A stretch of 64,000 nucleotides of DNA from Desulfobulbaceae bacterium (GCA_003508005.1 DNUE01000013.1:62001-126000), one strand, 5' to 3'; counted from the stretch's first letter, positions 19,410 to 30,187 are shown. The notes: generated by a model not told the origin, from the sequence alone. A program made the numbers and translations.

Positions 19410-21050
19410 TCAGATAGGGCATACCAGATGACCGAGTTTTTGCGTTAATTTCATATTTTCGGAATAGTCCACCGGGACATCGACCACAACCACGGTGTTG
19501 TCGGCAAACGCCTGCGTAAGTACCGGCAGCAGCTCCGCGGCCTTCTGCACCCGGTACCCCTTGGCCCCGAACGATTCCGCGTATCTGACAAAATCCGGGT
19601 TGCTTATATCCACATAGCCGCTACGGCCGAACCGGCGATCCTGGTGCCACTTGATCAAACCGTAGCAACTGTCATTCCAAATCATAACCACCAGTGGGAT
19701 ATTGTAGCGCAGGGCAGTTTCGATTTCCTGGGAATTCATCATGAACCCGGCATCACCGGTTACGGCAAGGACCCGGCGCTGGGGATAGACCAGCTTGGCG
19801 GCGATTGCCCCGGGCAGGCCAATGCCCATGGCGGCGAACCCATTGGAAATGACGCAGGTATTAGGGCTCTCGCAGGGAAAGAGCCGGGCAATCCACATCT
19901 TGTGCGCGCCCACGTCGGAAACCAGGATATCGTCATTTTTGAGAACCTTGCGGGTGTCACTGAGTATCCGCTGGGGCTTCAGCGGAAAATTGTCGTCTTC
20001 GCTGAAGTCGGACAGTTCCTTGATGATATGCGCACGGAGGACGGAAATGGAGCGGATCGGATGCCTGCTGACCAGCCGGGCAATGCCCTTCAGGGATTCG
20101 GCAATGTCTCCGATCACGCTGACCTCGGGAATATAGTGGGCGTCAACTTCCGCAGAGATATGATCAATATGGATGATTTTCTTCTCCCCCTGGGGATGCC
20201 AAAGATAAGGATGATACTCCACCATGTCGAAGCCCACGCAGATAACCACGTCGGCCCGATCAAAACCGCAGGCGACAAGGTCATGGGCCTGCAGCCCGAT
20301 AGCCCCGAGACAGAGGGGATGCGAAAAGGGCATGGTCCCCTTGGCCATGAACGTCGTGGCCACCGGGACCCCGAGCTTTTCGGCAAAATGAACCAGGGCG
20401 GGACTCGCCTGGCCGCGTACCACGCCGTTACCGGCCAGGATGATGGGAAACCTGGCCGCCGCGACCACCTGGGCGGCCTGCTCGATCTTATGCGGAGCGG
20501 GCTGCGTCGGTTGCAGGTCCTGAATTTTCAATGGCCTGTACACGTCAGCGACGGTCATGGCGGCAATATTTTCGGGAAAGCTGATAAAGGAGCCGCCTGG
20601 TTTTTCCGCCTGAGCCACCTTGAAGGCCTTGCGCACCACCTCAGGGACGATCTCCGGCTCAAGGATGGCCACGCTGTACTTGGAAACCGGGGCAAAAAGG
20701 TTGACCAGATCCACCACCTGATGGCTTTCCTTGTGCATGCGGATGGTCGCGCCCTGGCCGGCCAGGGCGACGATAGGCGCATGGTCCATATTGGCGTCGG
20801 CAAAACCGGTCAGCAGGTTGGTGGCGCCGGGTCCAAGGGTGGACAGGCAGACTCCGGGCCTGCCGGTCAGGCGGCCATACATGTCTGCCATGAACGCGGC
20901 CGCCTGCTCATGACGGACAGTGATAAACCGGATGGGACTGTCCAGCAGGGCATTGATGACATCGAGGATCTCTTCCCCGGGAATGCCGAAGATATACTCA
21001 ACACCCTCGTTTTCCAGACACTTGACAAAAAGCTGTGCGGCGGTAGGCAT
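19410..21050 (-). CDS. alsS: Acetolactate synthase, catabolic AlsS-like
   Basis: Thiamine-diphosphate enzyme that condenses two pyruvates to acetolactate. 546 residues with catalytic Glu in GIPGEEILDV, GRPGVCLSTLGPGATNL, and the ThDP-binding segment from VTGDAGFMMN to VVMIWNDSCYG. The C-terminus VVVDVPVDYSENMKLTQKLG resembles Bacillus AlsS rather than IlvB, and no small regulatory subunit is adjacent; both favour the acetoin-type enzyme, but this is inference. The start MPTAAQLFVKC at 21050 has AAGG five to six bases upstream; an ATT-rich extension to 21074 is less likely. Confidence 0.88.
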   Translation of the reverse strand: MPTAAQLFVKCLENEGVEYIFGIPGEEILDVINALLDSPIRFITVRHEQAAAFMADMYGRLTGRPGVCLSTLGPGATNLLTGFADANMDHAPIVALAGQGATIRMHKESHQVVDLVNLFAPVSKYSVAILEPEIVPEVVRKAFKVAQAEKPGGSFISFPENIAAMTVADVYRPLKIQDLQPTQPAPHKIEQAAQVVAAARFPIILAGNGVVRGQASPALVHFAEKLGVPVATTFMAKGTMPFSHPLCLGAIGLQAHDLVACGFDRADVVICVGFDMVEYHPYLWHPQGEKKIIHIDHISAEVDAHYIPEVSVIGDIAESLKGIARLVSRHPIRSISVLRAHIIKELSDFSEDDNFPLKPQRILSDTRKVLKNDDILVSDVGAHKMWIARLFPCESPNTCVISNGFAAMGIGLPGAIAAKLVYPQRRVLAVTGDAGFMMNSQEIETALRYNIPLVVMIWNDSCYGLIKWHQDRRFGRSGYVDISNPDFVRYAESFGAKGYRVQKAAELLPVLTQAFADNTVVVVDVPVDYSENMKLTQKLGHLVCPI

Positions 21051-21557
21051 AGGTTCACCTTGCTGTGAATTCACATGCTGTCTGTTTCAGGTTATCGCAC
21101 CTGCCCCCTGTTTGTTAAGTTTTTTTTGCAGTTGCCCTGAGAACATCGCCGGGTCGATAGCGCCGACATAGTTGCAGTCCCGCTGCTCCTCCGGAACAGA
21201 TCCAATTAACACTATATTCAACCTGGCAAGGTTCTGCGGGAACAGATCCTGGTTATTTCCAAAAGGCAAAGGACTTGACCTTCTTCAATAGTACCAGGGA
21301 ACAACCTGATAAAATTGGCGGCGAAGACGCTTCGATCATTCTGGTCAGCACACGGGCAAACTGCGGGGATGAGTCAAGTTCTCGATCAGAGGGATCGGCA
21401 CAAAAATTAATGGAATACATTGAGTTTATCAGCGGCTATTGATATTATTATGAGCAAAATGACCTCGAAGGATGTACCAACCGTTCTGCTCGAGGGCTCC
21501 TGTTGCTCTTTGCTAGCGCTCTGCATGCGGCAGCAACTCAAAACAAGAGGTACTACT
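21051..21557. other. Intergenic region between divergent alsS and MCP genes
   Basis: About 500 bases with no supported gene. The frame of the downstream MCP remains open back to 21420 but that part has a TTG start and no binding site. Promoters for both directions should lie here; I could not assign any with confidence. Confidence 0.4.
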
Positions 21558-23483
21558 ATGTCAGATTTTCGTTCACAAACCCTGCGCACTCGGCTCATGG
21601 TGCCTATTTCGTGTGTCGTCATTGCCATCATTGCCCTGATCAGCCTGGTGTTCTTCGTCAGCGAAAAAAAATCATTTACTGCTGTATCCGCAAGCGTCTC
21701 AACCCAGGCAAACCTGGTCAAGACCAGCCTGCAGGAAGACCTGCGCGGCATTGATGAACGAGATGTCCTCCGCACTGTTGTCTCGCTGAACACCAAGGCG
21801 GAAAGCATGGCCAGGCTTGTCGCCGGCTTGTCATCCACGATCATCCTCACCCACACTGATGTCCTGGACAATTATTGCAAAGCCCTGGCCAGCGATCCAG
21901 ACATCCTGTTTGCCCACGCAGAGAACATGGATGGGAAGATACTGACCTCCTTCCGCAACGAAGAGGACGGAGCATTGCGCAGACTGGCCAGCGATATCGA
22001 CAGGATGAACGTCCAGCAGGTGGTAGACCTGCTGAATGCCCACGCGTTGGCTTTCAGCGTCCGGCAGGAGATCAACCGAGACGGAGTTCCGCTGGGGCGT
22101 ATCGTCCTTTTTGTTTCGCGGGAGGGAATCCAGGAGCAGACAGCCATCACCAACGAGGCATTTGGCAAGATCGTCGATAAGGTCAACACCGTCTTTATCA
22201 ACCTAAACCAAGGAGTCGGGGACCAGGTCAAGAAATCCATGCTCAACAGCGCCTGGCAAGCCGCTGCCACAGGGATAGTCGGAATTATCATTCTTACCAT
22301 GGCAGTGGCTTTCCTCATCGATCGTGAGATTGTCAAGCCGATCTCCAGCATCATGCATATCATCAGCGAGATGGCTAAGGGGCATCTGTCGAAACGGCTC
22401 CGGATGCACAGGAGTGATGAAATCGGCAAGATGTCCGACAGCATCGATTCACTCTGCGATAATTTGGAATATGAGGTTCTCGGCGCGCTCAGCAAGCTCG
22501 CAAACAGCGACCTCCATTTCCAGGTAAACCCAAAAGATGCGCATGACGTATTGGGCAACTCCCTGCGAAAGATATCGGAAAACCTGACAACGACCATCCA
22601 GCAGATCCAGCATAACTCATCGGTTCTCGCCAGTTCCTCGGAGGAAATGTCCTCTATTTCCTCGCAATTGGCCGCAAGTTCAGAGCATTCAACCGCGCAG
22701 GCAGCCAATGTGGCTGCCTCAACGGAAGAAATCAATGTCAGCACGCATGACATCAAGCTCATCGCCGAAAAAATGTCAGAAAACATGCAACGCCTGGCCG
22801 ATGTCACCAAAAAAATCGCCGATGAGGTCGGTGAAATCGGCAACAAGGCCAGAGAAGGCTCAAACATCAGTGGCAAAGCCTTGGACATGGTGACCAACGC
22901 CAATACCACTATTCTTTCCCTGCAGGAGGCGGCTGGACAGATCGGCATCACCACGGAAACCATTGAAGAAATCACCGAACAGACGAAACTCCTGGCGCTG
23001 AATGCCACCATTGAAGCGGCCCGGGCCGGTGATGCCGGCAAGGGCTTTGCCGTTGTCGCCGGAGAGGTCAAGGAACTGGCCAGACAAAGCGCCGAGGCTG
23101 CGGATAACATCTCGGGCCTGATCAAAGATGTCCAGGATAAAACCGAAATTGCGGCGCGAGCAATTCACGAAGTTTCGGGGATCATCAAGCAGCTTAACGA
23201 ATCATCACAGATCATTTCCTCGGCGGTAACCAACCATTCCAGGGAAACCGACGGGATGCTCTCCATCGTCAAAGAATCGAAGTTGGCAACCAATGAAGTT
23301 ACTGACAGCATTGTCTCATTGGCTTCAGGCGCCAATGAGGTTGCCGCCAATATCTATGGCGTCAGCCAGGGCATGGAGGAAAACAGCAGAGGCGTCCGCC
23401 AGATCAACGCCTCATCCGAGGAACTTGCGCAACTTGCCGTTCAACTCCAGGCTCTTGTGGACAAATTCACCCTTAAATCCTAA
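21558..23483 (+). CDS. Methyl-accepting chemotaxis protein
   Basis: Membrane chemoreceptor of 641 residues. Helix ~14-34, a periplasmic sensory region of ~200 residues (unclassified, with [18 protein letters not shown] and [18 protein letters not shown] suggesting a Cache-like fold), helix ~238-254, HAMP ~255-308, then a long cytoplasmic coiled coil with tip [15 protein letters not shown] and [15 protein letters not shown]. The ATG at 21558 was chosen for the AGAGG seven bases upstream. It opens the plus-strand chemosensory cluster, so it is a likely input. Confidence 0.95.
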   Translation: MSDFRSQTLRTRLMVPISCVVIAIIALISLVFFVSEKKSFTAVSASVSTQANLVKTSLQEDLRGIDERDVLRTVVSLNTKAESMARLVAGLSSTIILTHTDVLDNYCKALASDPDILFAHAENMDGKILTSFRNEEDGALRRLASDIDRMNVQQVVDLLNAHALAFSVRQEINRDGVPLGRIVLFVSREGIQEQTAITNEAFGKIVDKVNTVFINLNQGVGDQVKKSMLNSAWQAAATGIVGIIILTMAVAFLIDREIVKPISSIMHIISEMAKGHLSKRLRMHRSDEIGKMSDSIDSLCDNLEYEVLGALSKLANSDLHFQVNPKDAHDVLGNSLRKISENLTTTIQQIQHNSSVLASSSEEMSSISSQLAASSEHSTAQAANVAASTEEINVSTHDIKLIAEKMSENMQRLADVTKKIADEVGEIGNKAREGSNISGKALDMVTNANTTILSLQEAAGQIGITTETIEEITEQTKLLALNATIEAARAGDAGKGFAVVAGEVKELARQSAEAADNISGLIKDVQDKTEIAARAIHEVSGIIKQLNESSQIISSAVTNHSRETDGMLSIVKESKLATNEVTDSIVSLASGANEVAANIYGVSQGMEENSRGVRQINASSEELAQLAVQLQALVDKFTLKS

Positions 23484-24004
23484 CTTCACCTTCCTCACCG
23501 TCCATGGAGGCCGTCTGCGGAATCACTATCTGCCTCCATGGATAAACTTTATTCCTGACAGACTGGTAGGCAAAAAGATATCTAATGCTGACTCCCAGTA
23601 CCGATTCAGCATTATTTTCGAAAAGTCGAATCCAGCCTGATAACCAGGAACTGCTCAGATATGCTCGTCTTGAATTTTGCCTCTCATTTCCAGCAAGAAA
23701 TAGAATTGAATTTCAGCGAGGCAAGATGGTGGCAAACGTATTAAAATCCCTTCACTTATCTGGCAAAAATGGTATCATAAACAAGAAACTCGTGACGTTG
23801 GGCAAGCTTGGTGCCTGCCAGCCAAGCAATCAACTTAGACTTGACGATTACGGGAATTTTCGGTGCTCTCCAGGCCAATTGCTTGTGCAATTTCCTGTGG
23901 ATACAACCCGGACAGTTACCCGGGAAAGAGAGCAATTCCCGGCTGGATCCGCGCAACACACCCAAATGGGATATACGTAGAATCGATACAATTAAGGGGG
24001 TACA
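23484..24004. other. Intergenic region within the chemosensory cluster
   Basis: About 520 bases separating the MCP from the first CheY gene. An inverted repeat sits right after the MCP stop (23501-23542). A 131-codon open frame at 23585-23980 has no ribosome binding site and no recognisable sequence; it is not credited. Confidence 0.4.
23501..23542. terminator. Inverted repeat after the MCP gene, possible terminator
   Basis: TCCATGGAGGC at 23501-23511 is perfectly complementary to GCCTCCATGGA at 23532-23542, with a 20-base loop. It lies 18 bases after the MCP stop. No T-run follows directly, so termination is only a guess; it could also be a protein-binding site, since each arm contains CCATGG. 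Confidence 0.35.
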
Positions 24005-24367
24005 ATGAGCAAAAGAATCATTACAGTTGACGATTCACCCAGTGTCCGCAAAATGGTCGAATTCAGTCTCAAGTCCAAGGGGTATGTTATGGGTTCGGCA
24101 GGCGACGGCGTCGAGGCACTGGAACTTCTTCGTCAGGAACCATTTGACGCCATCATCCTCGACGTGAACATGCCCAGAATGAACGGCCTTGAATTCCTGG
24201 AAAATATAAAAAATGATGAGAACCTCGCCGCCATCCCGGTGATCATGCTGACCACGGAAGGCCAGGACGAAGACCGGGACAAGGCCATGGCGCTCGGCGC
24301 CACCGCGTATATTGTCAAACCGTTCAAGCCGACCCAACTGCTGAGCCTATTGGAGGAGATTCTTTAA
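24005..24367 (+). CDS. CheY-like single-domain response regulator
   Basis: 120-residue receiver: acidic pocket in TVDDSP, phospho-Asp in AIILDVNMPRMNG, Thr in MLTTEG and Lys in IVKPFKP are all present. Starts in a GGGGGT-preceded ATG. As a stand-alone receiver in front of an Hpt protein and CheA it should carry the phosphoryl output or act as a sink. No DNA-binding domain. Confidence 0.95.
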   Translation: MSKRIITVDDSPSVRKMVEFSLKSKGYVMGSAGDGVEALELLRQEPFDAIILDVNMPRMNGLEFLENIKNDENLAAIPVIMLTTEGQDEDRDKAMALGATAYIVKPFKPTQLLSLLEEIL

Positions 24368-24449
24368 CGTACCGGAACTGCCAATGCATTCCTGCCTTCC
24401 GCCAGCCCAAGGGAGGCTGTTGAACGTCAATCACTAAAGGAACGATTTC

Positions 24450-25958
24450 ATGCCAGATCAAAATGATGTTCAGGATCTTGATGCCCAGTTGTTGAAGCAA
24501 ATGCTTCAGGACTTTCTTGAAGAGGCCCTGGAACTGCTGGATCAGCTCAATCTCAACCTTATCCAGCTGGAGGACGAACCAGACAATTCGGACCTGATCA
24601 ATCAGATCTTCCGGATTGCCCATACCATCAAAGGCTCAGCCGGATTTGCCGGCCTTGAGGATATGAGCAGGATCGGCCGCAAAATGGAGGAGGTATTCGG
24701 CGAGGTACGCAAGGGCACGATCAAGGTGACCCCCCCCTTCATCGGCCTCATGTTCAGCGGGCTGGACCTCCTCTCCACCTCGCGGGAAAGGGCCGCGGCG
24801 CGGGACACCACGCCGGTGGCCATTGATTCAACCCTGCAGCAGTTTGACCAGTTTATGGCTCAGGCGACTTCCGCGGCCAGCCCTCAGGCCAAAAGGTCCT
24901 CCGCCCCTTCGGCCGATCAGGCTTCAGAGCTATCGGCAACGGAGGAACTCCTGCGCATCTTCAAAGAGGGGTATGACCAATTAGCGGCGCTCAAGCATCT
25001 TGTCTACTCCTCGGTGCATCTCTACGATGAGGACACTCTCGCTGTCCTCTTTTCCAGGGAGATCAAGATGAAGATGCGGCCGGATCGCAATTCCGTCTGG
25101 CTGGTAAAAAAAGACAAACTGGTGGTCCCGGTGGCCCGTGACGGCAAGCTTGTAGCGGAGGCAGACCGGGAAAAGCACCAGATTGCCTCCTCGCCGGTGC
25201 TCACCAAGGTGATCAAGGAACAGTTGGCAGTCTGGTCCTCCAGCTATCCCGAAATCAAGGATATCCTCCCCGATTTCCAGTCCCCGGTCATCCTGCCGAT
25301 CAAGGCCCATCCGCAGTCGTACGGATTCATCGTCCTCGATCCAGAGGAATCCACCGAAGTGGAGATGTATCAGTTTGTGGCCGAATTCATGGCGATGATC
25401 CTCAAAATCTCGAAGCTGCACTACAAGGTCGAAGCACAGCGAAAGGAACTGGACGAGATGACCGCCATCCTCTTTCGCCAGAACAACATCCTCTCCTCGC
25501 TCTATCACGTTGAGCTCGACCTGATGCGGGTTACCGATCCCATTGACCTCTGCCGGATTGTTGCCGAGGCATTTGTTCATGACCTGGAAAGTCGGACCGC
25601 CGCTATTTTCCTCAAGGATGACAGTGATTTGCAGCTGCAGGGAATATGGGGAAGCGGAGGACTCAAAGACATCCCTTCTTTACTGGTTCCCATCGATGGC
25701 ATCATGCAGTTCAAACAGTGTCTTGATTCCGGCAGAATCGTCTCCCACAACGACTCGACACCGACCCTGCAGGTTGGCGTTAATGTACTGGACAACTGGA
25801 TGGTCATGGGCCTCAAGGGGCGAGAAAAAACCCATGGAGTGATTGTCGCAGAACTGGATATAGATGATGTGACCGACTCCATGTCCATTCTTGCCAACTA
25901 TTGCGGTATCATGCTGGACACCCTGTTTCTGGAGAAAAAAGCGGCCTTGCAAAGATAG
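24450..25958 (+). CDS. Hpt-domain protein with C-terminal GAF-like regions
   Basis: 502 residues. The N-terminal ~110 form a CheA-type Hpt domain with phospho-acceptor His58 in IAHTIKGSAGFAG. A Ser/Ala-rich linker (~145-165) follows, then about 330 residues that look like two GAF-like modules (LVVPVARDGKLVAEADREK, and later LCRIVAEAFVHDLESRTAAIFL). It has no kinase domain, so it would be a phosphotransfer or ligand-sensing adaptor. AAAGGA precedes the ATG. The GAF assignment is by pattern only. Confidence 0.8.
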   Translation: MPDQNDVQDLDAQLLKQMLQDFLEEALELLDQLNLNLIQLEDEPDNSDLINQIFRIAHTIKGSAGFAGLEDMSRIGRKMEEVFGEVRKGTIKVTPPFIGLMFSGLDLLSTSRERAAARDTTPVAIDSTLQQFDQFMAQATSAASPQAKRSSAPSADQASELSATEELLRIFKEGYDQLAALKHLVYSSVHLYDEDTLAVLFSREIKMKMRPDRNSVWLVKKDKLVVPVARDGKLVAEADREKHQIASSPVLTKVIKEQLAVWSSSYPEIKDILPDFQSPVILPIKAHPQSYGFIVLDPEESTEVEMYQFVAEFMAMILKISKLHYKVEAQRKELDEMTAILFRQNNILSSLYHVELDLMRVTDPIDLCRIVAEAFVHDLESRTAAIFLKDDSDLQLQGIWGSGGLKDIPSLLVPIDGIMQFKQCLDSGRIVSHNDSTPTLQVGVNVLDNWMVMGLKGREKTHGVIVAELDIDDVTDSMSILANYCGIMLDTLFLEKKAALQR

Positions 25959-26072
25959 GCCCTCAAGTACGGAGCGACCGAGCACCCGATAAACGTGAAG
26001 AGCAGAGCAGAAACATCACCCACGTGTTGCCGCCGGGACCAAATGTCATCTCCAGGCAGGGATTAGCATACG

Positions 26073-26738
26073 ATGGACAAGGTTCTCATAGTGGACGATG
26101 ACGAGCAGTTGCTGCTCATCATCACCGAAATACTGGGAAGATACAAGAGCAAGTTCGAAGTCGTGCCGGTAAAAAGCGGCTTCGAAGCTATCCGTGCCCT
26201 GCAGGAGCAAAAGTACTCCTTGGTTGTCACGGATCTCGTCATGCCCGGCATCAACGGCATGGTTCTTCTTTCCTATGTTACCAAAAATTTTCCGAACATT
26301 CCCTGCATCATCATGACCGGGCACGGAACCCCGGAGTTGAAGGAGCGGTTGGAAAAAAAATACAGCTACTTTATTCAGAAGCCCTTTTCGGTTACCGATC
26401 TGGGTGAGCTTATCCTTTCCACCCTCGGCCAGGAGCAGCATCTGCTGGGGACTATGAACGGGGTTTCCATCCCCGGATTTCTCAAGTTGGTGGAATCGGA
26501 GAACATGACCTGTATCTGCGAAATTCAGGCCAAGGACGGCAGGACCGGCTACCTGGTTTTTCAGGGCGGCGTCCTTTTCAACGCCACCTACGGCAAGCTG
26601 AACGGAAAAAAAGCGGCAGTGGAGCTTTTCAAGTTCGACCGGGTCAAGATTAAATTCAGAAATCCGCCCAAAAAGGAATTCCCCCGGAAAATTTCCAGCA
26701 GCAATGCCGAATTGCTCAAGGAAGCCGGTGTTGCATGA
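26073..26738 (+). CDS. Response regulator with C-terminal DUF4388 (PATAN) domain
   Basis: 221 residues: receiver ~1-120 with LIVDDDE, phospho-Asp in LVVTDLVMPGING and Lys in FIQKPF; then a DUF4388/PATAN domain (~125-200) with GTMNGVSIPGFLKLVE, GYLVFQGGVLFNATYGK and the final FKFDRVKIKF. PATAN domains are known from cyanobacterial PatA/PixG-type regulators linked to type IV pili. It is a paralogue of the next gene. Its likely role is a CheA-phosphorylated output protein. Confidence 0.9.
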   Translation: MDKVLIVDDDEQLLLIITEILGRYKSKFEVVPVKSGFEAIRALQEQKYSLVVTDLVMPGINGMVLLSYVTKNFPNIPCIIMTGHGTPELKERLEKKYSYFIQKPFSVTDLGELILSTLGQEQHLLGTMNGVSIPGFLKLVESENMTCICEIQAKDGRTGYLVFQGGVLFNATYGKLNGKKAAVELFKFDRVKIKFRNPPKKEFPRKISSSNAELLKEAGVA

Positions 26739-26815
26739 GGCGAGACAAAAGACTGACCGATCCCGGTACATGGCACGTTTTACCGCGTGGACCATTCATT
26801 GACAGGGAGATTTGA

Positions 26816-27490
26816 GTGGACAGAGTATTGATAGTTGACGACAGCTCCATGCTGTTGAATTATCTCGAAGGGGCCTTTGCCAAATACCAGGAGCGATTCC
26901 AGGTTGTTTTCGCCAAAGACGGCATGGAGGCCATAGAGGTAATCAAAAGCCGGGATATCACCCTGCTGGTCACTGACCTGCAGATGCCGCGCATCGACGG
27001 CCTTGGCCTGCTGGCATACGTCAACAAGTACCATCCGAGCATTCCCTGCATTGTCATGTCCGCCCACGGGACCCCGGCGATCATCGAGAACCTCCAATCA
27101 GACATCCTTCAGTTCATCGAGAAACCCTTTACCGCTGATGCGCTGGCCAAGGCCATAACCGATGCCCTCGAAAAGGACAAGACCGAGGGCTCCATCACCG
27201 GGATCTCCATTGGCAATTTCCTGCAGATGATCGAACTGGAACAGAAGACCTGCCTCTGCGAAGTCGCCTCGTCGGGCAATCCCAAAGGGTTTTTCTACTT
27301 CAACGGCGGCGAGCTGCACCACGCAGTATACGGTGACCTGAAGGGAGAGGAAGCGGCTATCAAGATGATTCAGATCGACAACCCCACGATCAGCTTTCGC
27401 AAGGTCCCCGACCGGCCAATTCCCCGCCGGATCAACCGGGAGCTGACCGGTCTGCTCCTGGAGGCCATGAAGCAGAAGGATGAGGCATGA
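26816..27490 (+). CDS. Response regulator with C-terminal DUF4388 (PATAN) domain, second copy
   Basis: 224 residues, GTG start preceded by GGGAGA. Same architecture as the previous gene: LIVDDSS, phospho-Asp in LLVTDLQMPRIDG, Lys in FIEKPF, then DUF4388 with GSITGISIGNFLQMIELEQK and GFFYFNGGELHHAVYGDLKG. The copies differ over most positions, so the duplication is old and the two may take different partners. It lies 40 bases upstream of the hybrid cheA. Confidence 0.9.
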   Translation: MDRVLIVDDSSMLLNYLEGAFAKYQERFQVVFAKDGMEAIEVIKSRDITLLVTDLQMPRIDGLGLLAYVNKYHPSIPCIVMSAHGTPAIIENLQSDILQFIEKPFTADALAKAITDALEKDKTEGSITGISIGNFLQMIELEQKTCLCEVASSGNPKGFFYFNGGELHHAVYGDLKGEEAAIKMIQIDNPTISFRKVPDRPIPRRINRELTGLLLEAMKQKDEA

Positions 27491-27529
27491 ACAGCCCCTT
27501 CCCGAGAGGAACGATGAGAGGACAAGGAA

Positions 27530-30187
27530 ATGGGTAACGAAAGGGAAACAATTGACGACATCCTGCTGAATGATCCGGAAATGGTAGAGGCCTTCGTGGC
27601 CGAGGCCAAGGAGCACCTGGACAGCATCGAGGATGATTTTCTTGCCCTGGAACGGCAGAAAAACGACCCGGAGCAGGCCCTGCTTGACAAGGTCTTCCGT
27701 GCCATCCACTCTGTCAAGGGGGCAGCAGGCTTCCTCGGTCTCAGCAAGATGTCCGATCTGACCCATATCATGGAGGCGCTCCTGACCAAGATGCGCGGCG
27801 GCCAAATCCTGCCTGAATCCGAATACATAGACAGCCTCCTGGCCGGGGTTGACCTCCTCACAACCATGCTGCAGAACATCGCGCTCAGCAACGATGTGGA
27901 CATCAAGGTGGTTTATGACCAGCTGGCGAGCCTGTACGAACATGGCCCCGCCCAGCAGAAAAAAAAGGAAGAACCGGTGGCCAGTGAAAAGAAGGCTCCG
28001 TTGGTGGAAAAAAGCGAGCTGGACCTCGGCAACACTGTGCGCATCAATGTCGATATCCTGGACCGGCTCATGGTCCAGGCCGGCGAGCTGGTCCTGATCC
28101 GCAACCAGCACCTGCTGACCGTCAACGAATCAGATCCTCTTTCCCGCTCCATCGCCCACCGGCTGGATCTGATCACCAGTGAACTGCAGGAGACGATCAT
28201 CAGCACCCGGATGCAGCCCATAGGCAAGGTGATCGACAAGTTTCCCCGAATCGTCAGGGATCTGGGCAAAAGCCTGGGTAAACAGATCCAGATCGAGATC
28301 ACCGGCAGCAGCGCGGAGCTGGACAAGACCATCCTGGAATCGCTGACCGACCCCTTGACTCACATTATCCGCAATTGCTGCGGTCATGGCATCGAAACCC
28401 CGGAGGACCGCGTCAGGGCCGGCAAGCCGAAGACCGGCCTGATCAGGATCTCCGCCTACCATGAAGCCGGCCGGGTCAATATCAAAATTTCCGATGACGG
28501 CCGGGGCGTCGATATCGTCCGCATCCGCAGAATTGTTGTAGAAAAGGGACTGAAATCCGAATCCGAGCTGGAACAGATGACCCATCAGGACATTCTGAAC
28601 CTGGTCTTTCTCCCTGGCTTCAGCACCATGGAAAAGGCGGACGGCGTCTCTGGCCGCGGCGTGGGCATGGATGTGGTCAAGACCTGTATCGAAAAAATCG
28701 GCGGATCCCTTGAGTTTGAATCGAAAACCGGCGAGGGAACCACCATTCTTCTGCAACTGCCGCTGACCCTGGCCATCATACCCTCAATCATTGTCACTGC
28801 CGGGGGCTATATGTATGCCATCCCCCAGGTGAGTCTGGTGGAACTGGTCACCCTCTACGACGAGGATGTCAGTATCCAGATCGAACGGGCCGATGAACAG
28901 GAGGTCTATCGCCTCCGCGGCAGGCTCCTGCCCATTGTCCGTCTCACCGAAGTCCTGATGCGCCCCAAGCTCTTCACCAGGGAGACCAGGGCGGAAATCG
29001 CTGAAAAATATTTTCAACAGGGCATGGCAGAACATACAGTAGCCCAGCCGACCGCCGATCCAGGTGACTCTGCCGAAGCGGACGAAGTCTCTCTCAGTTT
29101 CGTGGTCCTCAAGGTGGGCAACAACCATTACGGCCTCGTTGTGGACAGGATTATCGGCACCGAAGAGATCGTGGTCAAACCGCTGCATCCTGTTGTCAAG
29201 CAACTTGGCATCTATGCTGGCGCCACTATCATGGGCAACGGCAAGACCGCCCTGATCCTGGATGTGGGCGGCATTGCCCGGCATACCGGTATAACCCTTG
29301 CCGAGCGGATCATGGAAGAACGCGAAAAGGAATTAAAGACCGAGGACCTGCAGAGCGTGCTGCTGTTCAAATCCGGCCCCAAGGAACAGCTGGCCCTGTC
29401 GCTGCCCCTTATCCGGCGCATTGAACCGATCAAAATCAAGGACGTTGAACTGATCGGCGACAAGGAATATATATCCGTGGACGGGGTTTCCACCTTGATC
29501 ATCCGCCTTGATCATCTGCTCAAGGTATCGCCGATTGTCGACCAGGAGGAAATGTATCTCATCCTGCCGCGGCACCTCAAGCGGCCCGTCGGCATCCTGA
29601 TGTCCATGTTTGTCGACGTGGTGGACACGGCAGTGGATCTTGATTTGAGCAGCTACAAGGCTGATGGTTTTCTGGGCACCGCGATCATCAACAACTTCAT
29701 GACACTGTTCCTGGACATCTACCGCCTCGTCGAAATGCTCGACCCTGCGACGGCTGGACATCCGCACGCCCTTTCCGAAACTGCTTCGGCAGGCCGTTCC
29801 CCCGGCAGGATCCTTCTGCTTGAGGACATCGCCTTTTTCCGGCACCTGATCAAGGGATACCTGGAAGCGGAAGGCTATGTGGTGGTGGACGTGAAAAACG
29901 GCCAGCAAGGATTGGAGCAATTGGAAGAGAACGAGTTTGACCTGATTGTCTCGGACCTTGAAATGCCGATCATGGATGGCTGGACTTTCATCAAAAATGT
30001 GCGCCAGAGCATCCGGCAAAGCGATATCCCGGCCGTGGCCCTGACCTCTCTGGATACCGATGAATCCCGCAAAAAAAGCATGGAGAACGGCTTTGACTTC
30101 TATGAAGTCAAGCTGGAACGGGAGCATTTCCTGGAGATCGTTGCCACCGCATTTACGAAAATTAGGGACAAGGCGGTTTCGGCCTGA
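27530..30187 (+). CDS. cheA: Hybrid CheA kinase with two CheW-like domains and a receiver
   Basis: 885 residues. Hpt with phospho-acceptor His60 in AIHSVKGAAGFLG; a short Lys/Glu linker with no clear P2; dimerisation helices; HATPase with SDDGRGVD and GVSGRGVGMDVV; CheW domain ~425-610 carrying an insertion; a second CheW-like module ~620-745; C-terminal receiver with phospho-Asp in LIVSDLEMPIMDG. The ATPase N-box reads IIRNCCGHGIE, where most CheA have an Asp in place of the Gly before HG. Kinase of the plus-strand cluster. Confidence 0.95.
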   Translation: MGNERETIDDILLNDPEMVEAFVAEAKEHLDSIEDDFLALERQKNDPEQALLDKVFRAIHSVKGAAGFLGLSKMSDLTHIMEALLTKMRGGQILPESEYIDSLLAGVDLLTTMLQNIALSNDVDIKVVYDQLASLYEHGPAQQKKKEEPVASEKKAPLVEKSELDLGNTVRINVDILDRLMVQAGELVLIRNQHLLTVNESDPLSRSIAHRLDLITSELQETIISTRMQPIGKVIDKFPRIVRDLGKSLGKQIQIEITGSSAELDKTILESLTDPLTHIIRNCCGHGIETPEDRVRAGKPKTGLIRISAYHEAGRVNIKISDDGRGVDIVRIRRIVVEKGLKSESELEQMTHQDILNLVFLPGFSTMEKADGVSGRGVGMDVVKTCIEKIGGSLEFESKTGEGTTILLQLPLTLAIIPSIIVTAGGYMYAIPQVSLVELVTLYDEDVSIQIERADEQEVYRLRGRLLPIVRLTEVLMRPKLFTRETRAEIAEKYFQQGMAEHTVAQPTADPGDSAEADEVSLSFVVLKVGNNHYGLVVDRIIGTEEIVVKPLHPVVKQLGIYAGATIMGNGKTALILDVGGIARHTGITLAERIMEEREKELKTEDLQSVLLFKSGPKEQLALSLPLIRRIEPIKIKDVELIGDKEYISVDGVSTLIIRLDHLLKVSPIVDQEEMYLILPRHLKRPVGILMSMFVDVVDTAVDLDLSSYKADGFLGTAIINNFMTLFLDIYRLVEMLDPATAGHPHALSETASAGRSPGRILLLEDIAFFRHLIKGYLEAEGYVVVDVKNGQQGLEQLEENEFDLIVSDLEMPIMDGWTFIKNVRQSIRQSDIPAVALTSLDTDESRKKSMENGFDFYEVKLEREHFLEIVATAFTKIRDKAVSA

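Noticed and set aside
23585..23980. 131-codon open frame after the MCP
   Set aside because: No ribosome binding site, no recognisable motif, and composition unlike neighbouring proteins.
27959..27966. A8 run in the hybrid cheA as a slippage site
   Set aside because: It encodes Lys codons in a flexible linker, and I see no reason in family knowledge for a truncated product.
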